Of a stretch of 26,753 nucleotides of DNA, positions 1 to 7,698 are shown piece after piece. The stretch covers positions 1 to 26,753 of the forward strand of contig JAEWBF010000042.1 of the NCBI GenBank assembly GCA_023391285.1, given 5' to 3'. The notes below the pieces were generated by a model. It was given only the letters and a program-made list of their open reading frames with translations, was not told where the DNA came from and did not search any database. The position numbers and the translations under genes were made by a program. This DNA is from Verrucomicrobiota bacterium. Lineage in GTDB: Bacteria; Verrucomicrobiota; Verrucomicrobiia; Opitutales; Opitutaceae. Positions within the stretch are counted from its first letter, which is position 1. The number at the start of each line of letters is the position of its first letter.

Positions 1-110
1 GGCTGCAGCCCCGCCCTTCTTTTTTGGTGACGGGGAAACGGGTTGAAAAGCGGCGGCTGTTGCCACTGGCTGGCGGCATGCCGAGTTCCAGCTCGTCGGG
101 AAGGTGCGCG
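1..110. other. Leader region before the pseudopilin operon; possible end of an upstream terminator
   Basis: The window opens with the 10-bp palindrome GGCTGCAGCC, followed by a C-rich stretch and a T-rich run at 17-25. This could be the tail of a terminator belonging to a gene to the left, but the stem, if there is one, is cut by the window edge. The first pseudopilin frame is open upstream to a TTG at 24, with an in-frame ATG at 78. Both would give a leader peptide too long for a prepilin, so I treat this stretch as non-coding. I see no clear promoter in it. Confidence 0.3.
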
Positions 111-623
111 ATGCGTCAGCGAGGCGCGGCCGGTTTCACTCTGATCGAGCTGCTCGCCGTATTGGCGGTGGTGGGAATTTTGGCGGCGATGGTGTTGGGC
201 GGAGGGCGGCGCGCGAACGAAGCCGGGAAAGTGGCCAAGGCGAAGGCGGAGATCGGGGCCTTGTCGCTGGCGTTGGAAGCTTATCGACGTCAGCAGGGCG
301 ATTTTCCGCAGGTGGCGAAGCCGGCGGAGTGGTTGCACAGCTTGGTGAGTTCGCCGGGGGTGAAAACGACGCTGGATTTGGAGCGCTTCGCGATCGAATC
401 CGGAGTGGATGCGGGGAGCGACGTGCGGGCGCGCGTGCTCGATCCGTGGGGCAATCCGTATTTCTATTTCTACAAGACGGGTGGAGCGGCGGCGTGGAAG
501 GCGAGCGGGTTTGTGCTGTATTCCGCCGGCCCGAATGGCGTGCACGTGCCGCCGGCCGAGGAGACGGGGTTCTTCGATCCGCTGCATCTCGACAATGCGG
601 ACAACATCTACGCGGGCTTATGA
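111..623 (+). CDS. GspG-like type II secretion pseudopilin
   Basis: 170 aa. The N-terminus reads MRQRGAAG|FTLIELL, a prepilin peptidase site with Phe at +1 and Glu at +5, then a hydrophobic helix (AVLAVVGILAAMVLGGG). The body has the GspG pattern: a helix ending in YRRQQGDFP, then DPWGNPY, then YSAGPNG, and DNADNIY at the C-terminus. GspG-family proteins form the main shaft of an inner-membrane pseudopilus. The ATG at 111 is preferred over TTG 24 or ATG 78 because it gives a normal 8-residue leader and has GGGAAGG at 98-104 as a ribosome site. The stop overlaps the next ATG by 4 nt (620-623), implying translational coupling. Family membership is confident; the secreted substrate or structure is unknown, and no gspE, gspF or gspD gene is in the window. 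Confidence 0.85.
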   Translation: MRQRGAAGFTLIELLAVLAVVGILAAMVLGGGRRANEAGKVAKAKAEIGALSLALEAYRRQQGDFPQVAKPAEWLHSLVSSPGVKTTLDLERFAIESGVDAGSDVRARVLDPWGNPYFYFYKTGGAAAWKASGFVLYSAGPNGVHVPPAEETGFFDPLHLDNADNIYAGL

Positions 624-1240
624 AGGGTGGAACGCGGGCGTTTACCTTGGTCGAGCTGCTCACGGTCATCGCCATTGTAGCGATCCTGGCGGCGGTTTTG
701 ATTCCGACGGTGAACGCGGCGAAGGTGTCAGCGAACAAGGCGCGCACGCGCGTGCAGTTCAACCAGTGGGCGGCGGCGATCGAATCGTTTCGGAGCGAGT
801 ATGGATTTTATCCGAGCTTCCACGAGTCGCAGCGGGTGAACGGCGGCGCGGCGGGAGCGGAGCATCCGTTTCACGATGTATTGGCGGGACGGAGACGCGA
901 CGGCACGGCGTTGGCGAGCGGGAGTGCGGCGGCGGTCCAGAACCGGAAGCGGATTTCGTTTTACGCGTTTGGGGAGGCGGAGTTCACCACGGCGGATTCG
1001 CCGTTTCCGAATTGGTTGTGCGATGGGTTCGGCAACGTGGAGATCGCGGTGATCGTCGATCGGAATCTCGACGGAATGATTGGGGCGAGCGATTACGGCG
1101 GGAGTTTGCCGCTGGTGGGAGGAATGCGGCCGGGAGCGGAAGATTTTCCGGCCGCGGGCGTGCGGTCGGGCGTGGCGTTTTATGCTCCGGCGCCGGGTGC
1201 GACGGCGGAGGCGCCGCGGTTCATCTTTAGTTGGAAATGA
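620..1240 (+). CDS. Second GspG-like pseudopilin with an extended C-terminal domain
   Basis: 206 aa. The N-terminus is MKGGTRA|FTLVELL with a hydrophobic helix (TVIAIVAILAAVLIPTV); Ala takes the place of the usual Gly before the cleaved Phe. After a helix with QFNQWAAAIESFRSEYGFYP comes a domain with HPFHDVLAGRRRDG, QNRKRISFYAF, and an acidic DGFGNVEIAVIVDRNLDG stretch that could bind calcium as the C-terminal loop of GspG does (inference). The gene starts inside the previous stop and its own stop overlaps the next start (ATGA at 1237-1240), so it belongs to the same operon. I recognise it as a prepilin-type protein and cannot assign a precise role. It may be an alternative major subunit. Confidence 0.8.
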   Translation: MKGGTRAFTLVELLTVIAIVAILAAVLIPTVNAAKVSANKARTRVQFNQWAAAIESFRSEYGFYPSFHESQRVNGGAAGAEHPFHDVLAGRRRDGTALASGSAAAVQNRKRISFYAFGEAEFTTADSPFPNWLCDGFGNVEIAVIVDRNLDGMIGASDYGGSLPLVGGMRPGAEDFPAAGVRSGVAFYAPAPGATAEAPRFIFSWK

Positions 1241-1911
1241 GCACGAGGCGCGCGAGGGGTTTCACGTTGGTGGAGTTGATGGTGGTGGTGGCGTTGATCG
1301 CTACGGTGGCGATCGCAATGGTGGGTGTGGCGGGCGGGGGCAGGAAGACCGTTGCGCTGGGGACGGCGCAGGGAACGCTGGCGAATGCGGTTACGCTCGC
1401 GCGAACGCGCGCGATGGCGAGTGGCAGCACGGTTCGTTTGCTGGTGCACAACTCGCCGCAATCGCCGCTCGCGCAGGAACGATATCGGCGGTTGATCGTG
1501 CTGGCGAGTGAGGCGGGAGGCGGATGGCAAGCGCTGGAGGGATTCAGGCTGCCGGACGGGGTTTATCTGCTGCCGCATCGCACACGTGTGCCGGCGGGGA
1601 TGTTCGCGATGGCGACGGACTGGAGGACGGCAAACAATCAACAAACATTGGGGTCGTCGGCGCTGGCCGGTGCGGCGATGGAGTTTAGTTACGACACGGA
1701 AATGGTTGAGAGCTGGGAGTGGCTGGCGTTCACGCCGCGCGGCACGGTGAATGGCGCGGGATCGCTGATCGTGGCGACGGGGAGGGAGCGAGGGCGGTCG
1801 GTGGAGGCGGGGAGCTCGCCGGTGGAGTTGAGCGAGCCAGGGAATGTGCGCGGCGTAATGCTGAGCAACTACGGAGTGCCGCGCTTGCTGAACGATCGGA
1901 GCGGTTTTTGA
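1237..1911 (+). CDS. GspH-like minor pseudopilin (Verru_Chthon cassette D type)
   Basis: 224 aa. Prepilin leader MSTRRARG|FTLVELM with Glu at +5, then the helix VVVALIATVAIAMVGVAGG. The region after the helix (NAVTLARTRAMASGSTVRLLVH) matches the GspH/FimT pattern, in which a line of alkaline-helix residues precedes a beta domain. LPDGVYLLP and LAFTPRGTVNG follow as in minor pseudopilins. The third position in the cluster also fits gspH order. The ATG at 1237 is chosen over TTG 1231 because it creates the 4-nt ATGA overlap seen throughout this operon. The comparison with the verrucomicrobial 'Verru_Chthon cassette' families is from memory of their pattern and is unverified. Confidence 0.75.
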   Translation: MSTRRARGFTLVELMVVVALIATVAIAMVGVAGGGRKTVALGTAQGTLANAVTLARTRAMASGSTVRLLVHNSPQSPLAQERYRRLIVLASEAGGGWQALEGFRLPDGVYLLPHRTRVPAGMFAMATDWRTANNQQTLGSSALAGAAMEFSYDTEMVESWEWLAFTPRGTVNGAGSLIVATGRERGRSVEAGSSPVELSEPGNVRGVMLSNYGVPRLLNDRSGF

Positions 1912-1916
1912 CGAAG

Positions 1917-2408
1917 ATGTCGGCGCGCTCGGGATTTTCGCTGGTGGAAGTGGTGATCGCGGTCGGCGTGTTCGCGTTGGGACTGGGAGCGATCCTGGGG
2001 CTGTTGCCGGGACTATTGCGGGAGCAGGAAACGGCCGAGGCAACGCTGACGGCTTTGCGCATGCCGGACGCGGTTCAGAGTGAGTTGCGAGCGATGGCGG
2101 GAGGGGACGTCGCCGCGCTGCGATCGCAGCTGGCGGGAGAAGGGGAGACGACGAGCGGTCTCAAGTTGGTGGCAGAACGGAATGGCAGCGGGTTGCGCGC
2201 GTGGTCGAGCGACGACGTGCGTGAGCAGTATTTTATGGTGGAGCTGTATCAGTTTCCCGGTGACAGCCTGCCGGCAAAGATGACGACGGCGGTGGCGGTT
2301 CGCGTGCGGGTGAGCTGGCCGTTTCGAGTGGGGTTGGGCGGATCGCGGGTGGAGACACCGGCGGCGCAGCGCGAGGGAGTGGAGTTCAACGTGGTGGTGA
2401 ACCGATGA
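1917..2408 (+). CDS. GspI/PilV-like minor pseudopilin (Verru_Chthon cassette B type)
   Basis: 163 aa. Leader MSARSG|FSLVEVV with Glu at +5, then VIAVGVFALGLGAILGLLPGLL, a hydrophobic helix of the PilV/GspI type (SLVEVVIA.GVFALGLGA). The C-terminal half holds YFMVELYQFPGD and VAVRVRVSWPFRV, a beta-rich segment typical of minor pseudopilins. It is the only internal junction in the operon without a 4-nt overlap if ATG 1917 is used; TTG 1908 would overlap the previous stop, so the start is slightly uncertain. The stop overlaps the next start at 2405-2408. By position and sequence it corresponds to the I subunit, which nucleates the pseudopilus tip in type II secretion. Confidence 0.72.
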   Translation: MSARSGFSLVEVVIAVGVFALGLGAILGLLPGLLREQETAEATLTALRMPDAVQSELRAMAGGDVAALRSQLAGEGETTSGLKLVAERNGSGLRAWSSDDVREQYFMVELYQFPGDSLPAKMTTAVAVRVRVSWPFRVGLGGSRVETPAAQREGVEFNVVVNR

Positions 2409-3322
2409 AGGACGGAGCGCGCGGTTTTACGCTGGTGGAATTGATCGTCGCTTTGGGGATAACTTTGTTGCTCGCGACGATGTCGGTCCTGGCGGTGCGC
2501 GGGCTGCTTGCGGTGTGGCAGCGGGCGCAGGGCGGCGGAGTCGGTGCAATCGAAGCGAAGCTGGCGCTCGACCAACTCGAACGAGATGTGCAGTCGGCGA
2601 TTCTGCGGGACGATGGAGCGGTTTGGTGGGATGTGCGTGTGGTGGGGAATGCGGAGTTGGCGCCGCATGGCTGGGAGATGGCGGGAGCGCGAGTGAAGCC
2701 GGTAGAGGCGAGTGTGCGATTGTTGGCGGAAGGTGAAGGGAGCTCGATTGCCGAGGCGCGGTTTGGACGCGCGGGAGTCTGGCTGCGGCTGGTGAGCAGC
2801 GATTACGATAGCGAAGCGGGGGCGAGTCAGCCGGTCGCGGTTTCGTATCAGCTCGCGCGGCGGGCGGTGGGATCGGGAAGCGGCTCGCCGGTGGGGTATG
2901 CGTTGTTTCGGGAGAAGATGAGCGCGGAGGCGACGTTCGAGCAGGTCGTCGGCGTGGGATTTGGGGCGGCGGCGCCGGCGGCTTTGGTGGGCGTGGAGAA
3001 TGACGACGTGCTGGCGAGCCATGTGGTGGATTTCGGCGTCTGGGTATTGGCGCGCGATGCGGCGGGGCGACGCGTGCGATTGTTTCCGGCGGCGAACGCC
3101 GTGACGGCGTCGGCCCAGTTTCCGGGTGCGGGCGAACCGGCGGTCGTGGAAATCATGATACGTGTGCTGACCGACGAAGGGGCGACGCGGCTGCAGGCCT
3201 TCGAAAGCGGATACGTCGAGATGGCGGCGAACACGCGTGCGGACGAGGGCTGGTGGGCGATTGTCGAGGCGCACTCGCGCGTTTATGTGCGAACCGTCGA
3301 GTTGAAAGCGAGGACGTGGTGA
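2405..3322 (+). CDS. GspJ-like minor pseudopilin (Verru_Chthon cassette C type)
   Basis: 305 aa. Leader MKDGARG|FTLVELI with Glu at +5 and a hydrophobic helix (VALGITLLLATMSVLAVRGLL). The helix runs on into KLALDQLERDVQSAILRD, the long amphipathic helix pattern of GspJ (L.QL..D...A). A larger C-terminal domain follows with no recognisable catalytic motif. It begins in the 4-nt overlap ATGA with the I-like gene and ends in GTGA shared with the next gene, so all three tip-type subunits are translationally coupled. At 305 aa it is longer than classical GspJ (about 200 aa), as expected for the verrucomicrobial cassette C family (recalled, unverified). Confidence 0.72.
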   Translation: MKDGARGFTLVELIVALGITLLLATMSVLAVRGLLAVWQRAQGGGVGAIEAKLALDQLERDVQSAILRDDGAVWWDVRVVGNAELAPHGWEMAGARVKPVEASVRLLAEGEGSSIAEARFGRAGVWLRLVSSDYDSEAGASQPVAVSYQLARRAVGSGSGSPVGYALFREKMSAEATFEQVVGVGFGAAAPAALVGVENDDVLASHVVDFGVWVLARDAAGRRVRLFPAANAVTASAQFPGAGEPAVVEIMIRVLTDEGATRLQAFESGYVEMAANTRADEGWWAIVEAHSRVYVRTVELKARTW

Positions 3323-4548
3323 GGAGGCGCGGCGAAGGCGGATTTGCGCTGGTGTTGACGCTTGTGCTGCTGGCGCTGGCAGTGGTCGTGGCGGTGGCGG
3401 TCGCGATGACGGCGCGCGTGACCTCGCGAATGGCGGCAACGGCCGAATCGCAGACGCAGGCGCGGCAAAATGCGCTGTTGGGATTGGGCGTGGCGCTGGA
3501 CCAGTTGCAGGTGGCGGCGGGTCCGGACGGGCGCATCACGGCGATGGCGGGAATGGTAGGGGAGCCGCCGCAGAGCTCGTTTCGGCATTGGTGTGGCGTG
3601 TGGCGCGTGGGGGCGACGATGCCGGAGGCGTGGCTGGCATCGGGAGCGACGGACGATGCGATGCCCCGTTTGAACGGGGAGCGTATCGTAATTGTGGGGA
3701 CAAACACGGTCGGCAATCCGGCGGATCGCACGGATCAGGAACTCGTTGAAGTGGGGTTGGTGGATTTGGCGGACACGGACCGCGGCGGACGCGGACGTTT
3801 TGCATATTGGATCGCGGATGAAGGCTCGAAGGTGAGCGCGGTCGTTCGCGTGGGAGAAGCGCAGGTGGCGGGTGCGAGCGGGGCGGAGCTTCGGCCGAAT
3901 CTGCGACGCCTCGTGGGAGGGAGTTTCTCCCCGACCTCTTCAACGGCTTCGAAGATGACCAGTTTTGAGCAGTTGCGGCAGGCTGGAAGCGGAGTGTCGC
4001 TGATGGGAGCGTTTCACGCGGCGACGCACCGGAGTGTTGCGTTGGCGTCAACGGCGGCGTGGGGAATGGCAACGCCGGAGGGTTGGGTGGTGGGGGCGTT
4101 CAACGTGAACACGACGAACGAAGCGGCGTGGCGGGCGTGGTTGGAGTTTCCGGATCACAGCAATGCGGTCTTCGGCTTGACGGCGAATCGGACGCTGAGT
4201 GGGGCGAGGCGGATTCGAGATCTTTTCGCGCAGCGGGGGCGACCCTTTGGATCGGTGGAGGAGTTGGAAGCGTCGGGGTTGATTCAGGCGGCGTTCGACG
4301 GCGCGTCGCCGAAGATCACCACGGTCACGGCGGAGGAGTTTTTCGAAGAGCTGCGTCCGGTGCTGACGGCGCGGTCGGACACGTTTCGGGTGCGGGCGTA
4401 TGGCGAGGCAGGGGCCGCGAGCGGGAGTTCGAAGGCGGTGGCGTATTGCGAAGCCATCGTGCAGCGGACGGGCGAAATCCTCGATGGAGCGGCGGGGCGG
4501 AGGTTTGTCGTAACTTATTTTCGGTGGCTGCTGCCGGAGGACGTTTGA
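3319..4548 (+). CDS. GspK-like large tip pseudopilin (Verru_Chthon cassette A-like)
   Basis: 409 aa from a GTG that overlaps the previous stop (GTGA, 3319-3322). The N-terminus is MRRRGEGG|FALVLTLVLL followed by about 20 hydrophobic residues. Unlike the other five proteins it has Leu rather than Glu at +5. In type II secretion GspK is the pseudopilin that lacks Glu5, is the largest, and caps the tip. Position (last), size and lack of Glu5 all fit that role. ARQNALLGLGVALDQLQ..AGPDGR and YWIADEGSK.SAVV resemble what I remember of the cassette A family. No enzymatic motif is visible. Role is inferred by analogy; sequence identity to true GspK is not evident. Confidence 0.68.
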   Translation: MRRRGEGGFALVLTLVLLALAVVVAVAVAMTARVTSRMAATAESQTQARQNALLGLGVALDQLQVAAGPDGRITAMAGMVGEPPQSSFRHWCGVWRVGATMPEAWLASGATDDAMPRLNGERIVIVGTNTVGNPADRTDQELVEVGLVDLADTDRGGRGRFAYWIADEGSKVSAVVRVGEAQVAGASGAELRPNLRRLVGGSFSPTSSTASKMTSFEQLRQAGSGVSLMGAFHAATHRSVALASTAAWGMATPEGWVVGAFNVNTTNEAAWRAWLEFPDHSNAVFGLTANRTLSGARRIRDLFAQRGRPFGSVEELEASGLIQAAFDGASPKITTVTAEEFFEELRPVLTARSDTFRVRAYGEAGAASGSSKAVAYCEAIVQRTGEILDGAAGRRFVVTYFRWLLPEDV

Positions 4549-4609
4549 GGTTGGAAAAACTTTTAGGTGGATTTTCCCCGGAGAGTTTGCACGTTTCGAC
4601 GCGTTTCGG

Positions 4610-4684
<75 letters not shown>

Positions 4685-4766
4685 AATCGAAATCGCGGGG
4701 GGATTTCCGGTAGCGTCGAAACCCAGGAGACCGTGAAGAGACGAGCCGGGAGCGACGCGCGATAAC

Positions 4767-5441
4767 CTATTTCAGGTAAACGATGCCGTGTCGGATCGCT
4801 TCGATCGCGGCGCCGGTGCGGTCGTGGACGCGCAGTTTGGCGAAGAGGGTTTTCAGGTGGGATTTCACCGTGTCCTCGGAAATGAAGAGGCTGGCGGCGA
4901 TTTCCTTGTTGCTGCGGCCTTTGATCAGCGACTCGAGGACATCGCGCTCGCGCTCGGTCAGTTGCTCGCGTCGCGCGCGTTCGGTCAAACGGTCGGCGAC
5001 CGAGCGGGGGAGTGGTGTATCGCCGGCGTAGACGCCGCGCACGGTGCTCGCGATTTCTTCGACCGACATGTCTTTGAGCAGGTAGGATTTTGCGCCGGAC
5101 TGCAGCGCGCGGTGGATGTCCTCGTCGAGATCGTAGGTGGAAAGAACGATCACGCGGGCGTCGGGATGTTTTTTGCGAATGGCGAGGATTGCTTCGACGC
5201 CGCCCATGCCGGGCATGCGGAGATCCATCAGGACGACGTCGGGACGGACGTCATCATAGACCTCGATCGCTTCGGCGCCGTCCGAGGCTTCTCCGACGAC
5301 CTCCATTCCCGGCTGACTGCCGATCAAGCCGACGAGGCCGACGCGCATGGGAGGATGATCGTCGACGACGAGGACGCGAATGGCGGGAGGGCGTGCTGGA
5401 TCGCCGGGGGTCGGGGAGATGGAATCATTTTCGGGACACAT
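4767..5441 (-). CDS. NarL/FixJ-family response regulator
   Basis: 224 aa. The receiver domain (about 20-140) has the acidic pair D27-D28, phosphoacceptor D73 in VLMDLRMPG, S101/T102 in VLSTYD and K123 in YLLKD. A LuxR-type helix-turn-helix follows at about 158-215 (LTERERDVLESLIKGRSNKEIA, SEDTVKSHLKTLFAKLRVHDR). It is the DNA-binding output of a two-component pair. The histidine kinase gene ends 17 nt upstream on the same strand, so the two are almost certainly cotranscribed and cognate. The targets are unknown; the TonB-dependent receptor gene upstream of the kinase is an obvious candidate (inference). Confidence 0.93.
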   Translation of the reverse strand: MCPENDSISPTPGDPARPPAIRVLVVDDHPPMRVGLVGLIGSQPGMEVVGEASDGAEAIEVYDDVRPDVVLMDLRMPGMGGVEAILAIRKKHPDARVIVLSTYDLDEDIHRALQSGAKSYLLKDMSVEEIASTVRGVYAGDTPLPRSVADRLTERARREQLTERERDVLESLIKGRSNKEIAASLFISEDTVKSHLKTLFAKLRVHDRTGAAIEAIRHGIVYLK

Positions 5442-5458
5442 GGCGCGACAGGATGTTT

Positions 5459-7600
5459 TCAGACCGAAACAACAACGACGACACGCGTGCCCTGGCCGGG
5501 CGCGCTTACGATGTCGACGTTGCCGCCGAGCAATTCGGCGCGTTCCTTGATGCCGACGAGGCCGAAGCTGCGTCGGCGTTCGTCATGGGGCGGCGTGGCG
5601 GGCGAGAAGCCGATGCCATCGTCTTCGACGGCGAGCCGGACAGTGCGGCCGTCGAAGGCGAGCTCGACGCTGATGTGCTGCGGCTGCGCGTGCTTGCTGG
5701 CGTTCATGATCGCTTCCTGGCCGATGCGCAGGAGGTTGTTTTCGACGACGGCGGGCAGACGACGCGACGCGCCTTCGACGCGCATCCGAGGGATCATCGA
5801 GGTGCCCTCCGTGGTTTGCCGAAGGATGCTTTCCAGCGCTTGACCGAGATCCCCGCGCTCGAGGATCTGCGAGCGCATGTTCCAAATCGTTTCGCGAGCC
5901 TGAGCGAGCGCTTCGCGGGCCAGTTGGTGGGCGGTGGCGAGATTTTGGCGGGCGGGCGCGCTGAGTTCGCTGGCGCGCGTGCGGAGGAGTTCCAGTTGAA
6001 CGGAGATGGCGCCGAGACTCTGCGAAAGCGTGTCGTGGATCTCGCGCGCGACGCGGTTTCGCTCGCTGAGAATGGCGGTGAACTCGGTTTCGGCCATGGC
6101 GCGGCGATGCTCCTGTTCGCGCAGGCTGCGGCGGAGAGCGAACGTGATCGCGGCGACGGCGGCGAGGATGAGGACGAGCAGGCCGGAAAGAGTCCAGCCG
6201 ACGCGTTCGGCGTTCCACCATGCGGGTGTTTGGATTATGGATACGTCGGCGGGAGAGCGGAGCAGGAGTTGGAAGGAGCGAGGTTCCCACAAGCCGCCCA
6301 AGGGGCCGTCTTCATCGGTGAGGACGGAGCAGATGCCGGCGACGCGGACGAGGCTTCCGGCCAGCCAGCTGGGCGGTGTCGGGGTGTTTTCCGGAAGGTG
6401 CAACTCTGCGCGGAGTGACGTTTGTTGCCAGTCGAGGGTCAGCGCCACGCTGTCGGGGAAACGGCGAAGCTCGACGAGGCGCGCTTCGAGTTGGACGAGA
6501 TCGGCGTCTTTGCGAAGTGCGCTGGAGACATCTTTCAAGACCTCTGGCTGAGGGGGCGGCAGGGAGCGGCGTTTGCGATAAATCGCGTCTTCGAGGACGG
6601 CGCTGTAGCCACCCCGCGCGGGAAAGCCGATGACGTCGACCTCGTCGCCGAGCTGGAGCGGAAGATTCTGGGGAGTCTGCACGCGAAGACTTTGATCGCC
6701 GTCGCGGATCCAGAGAGCGACGCCCGGTTGGTAATGCGTGACGGCGCCGCGCACGTGCACGCGATGCCCGTGTTTGTCGCTGTGTTTCTCGAAACGGAGC
6801 AGGCTGGAAACGGGCCGCGGATCTCCGCCGAACTCGAGTTCAGGAGGAGGCTTTTCGATGATCCATTCGACGCCGCAGGGCACTTGAACGAACGGACGCA
6901 GGAACTGGCGGTTGCGATTGTGGAGATTGAAACAAAGACCGCGGATGCGAATCACGGCGTCGACGTAGTGCGCTGGATCGAGCTGACCGCAGACTTGGGC
7001 GCGCAAGCGGGTGTTGCCGGAGGCAAGCGTGAGAATGACCTTGGGGTGTTGCGGGTCGGCGATGCCTTGCGGTGTGGAATAACGGGTGCCGGGCGGCGGC
7101 GAGCCGTTGTCGCTGGGAGATTTGAGTTCGACGCTGCGGACGATGCCGGAGACCTCGATCCATTTCGCGTCCATGTGGCCGGCGCTCAATTCGTCGAGCG
7201 AGACATGAATGGGAGCGGGGATTGCGCCGTCGCCGATTTTCGTGATGTGGCGGGCGACGACGTAAGGGGCGAAGCCGCCGGGATCGGTCACGCCGTCGAT
7301 TTCCACGAGGTCGCCGCGCGACATCAGGGCGACGCGATCGGCGGGGCCCTGGACGTAGATGCCTTCGGTTTCGTCGTGGATCACGAATGCGATTCCTTCG
7401 GGGTCCGCCTCGCCCATGAACACGCCGCGCAGGCGCACGGGGAGTTCGCGGCGCGCGTCGTCTTCGGAGAGCGCGCGGACTTGGGCGGCGGTGGTGAGGG
7501 GCGGGACGCCGTTAGCCTGTAGAAGCGGAGCGAAGGCGACGTAGACTGTCAGGTGAGAGGCGAGGAGGAATCGGAACGAACATCGCAGGCCAGCGTGCAT
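5459..7600 (-). CDS. Membrane sensor histidine kinase with tandem OB-fold-like sensor repeats
   Basis: 713 aa. A hydrophobic N-terminal segment (about 10-29) acts as signal or anchor. A long extracytoplasmic region holds what look like four OB-fold-like repeats (about 53-125, 146-240, 278-345, 366-455), each with a v.v.G.v....G / f.i.D / GD.V...G pattern. One transmembrane helix (about 468-489) precedes the HisKA_3 dimerisation domain with phospho-acceptor H522 in REIHDTLSQ. The HATPase domain has the N box QEAIMNASKHA, the G1 box DDGIGF starting at 660, and the G2 box GLVGIKER. Such kinases phosphorylate NarL-type regulators, and one lies immediately downstream. The ligand is unknown. Repeat boundaries were judged by eye. 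Confidence 0.9.
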   Translation of the reverse strand: MHAGLRCSFRFLLASHLTVYVAFAPLLQANGVPPLTTAAQVRALSEDDARRELPVRLRGVFMGEADPEGIAFVIHDETEGIYVQGPADRVALMSRGDLVEIDGVTDPGGFAPYVVARHITKIGDGAIPAPIHVSLDELSAGHMDAKWIEVSGIVRSVELKSPSDNGSPPPGTRYSTPQGIADPQHPKVILTLASGNTRLRAQVCGQLDPAHYVDAVIRIRGLCFNLHNRNRQFLRPFVQVPCGVEWIIEKPPPELEFGGDPRPVSSLLRFEKHSDKHGHRVHVRGAVTHYQPGVALWIRDGDQSLRVQTPQNLPLQLGDEVDVIGFPARGGYSAVLEDAIYRKRRSLPPPQPEVLKDVSSALRKDADLVQLEARLVELRRFPDSVALTLDWQQTSLRAELHLPENTPTPPSWLAGSLVRVAGICSVLTDEDGPLGGLWEPRSFQLLLRSPADVSIIQTPAWWNAERVGWTLSGLLVLILAAVAAITFALRRSLREQEHRRAMAETEFTAILSERNRVAREIHDTLSQSLGAISVQLELLRTRASELSAPARQNLATAHQLAREALAQARETIWNMRSQILERGDLGQALESILRQTTEGTSMIPRMRVEGASRRLPAVVENNLLRIGQEAIMNASKHAQPQHISVELAFDGRTVRLAVEDDGIGFSPATPPHDERRRSFGLVGIKERAELLGGNVDIVSAPGQGTRVVVVVSV

Positions 7601-7698
7601 GTGGATTCTTCGCTTCGCTCAGAATGACAAAGAGGGAGAGGAATGACCGAAGGGGGCGGGTTTTCGAGGAGGCAGGAGGAGCGAGTTTGGCGAGGTAG
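7601..7698. repeat. Intergenic region with an interspersed-repeat-like segment (VILSEAK type)
   Basis: Between the receptor stop and the kinase start there is a segment at about 7603-7630 whose reverse strand reads TTTGTCATTCTGAGCG and translates as FVILSEAKNP. I recognise this as the spurious peptide produced by an extragenic repeat scattered through many bacterial genomes, especially Acidobacteria and related groups. It contains ATTCT...AGAAT as a small inverted repeat. Only one copy is visible here, so the repeat status is recalled and not shown by this sequence. A second GAATGAC lies 15 bases further at 7641. Confidence 0.45.

Noticed and set aside
901..920. GGCACG...TTGG sequence resembling a sigma-54 -24/-12 promoter
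   Set aside because: Lies inside a pseudopilin coding region, with imperfect spacing and -12 element; expected by chance in GC-rich coding DNA.
4689..4707. GAAATC-N7-GATTTC hairpin after the tRNA as a terminator
   Set aside because: Only a 6-bp AT-containing stem with no T tract on either side; too weak to call.
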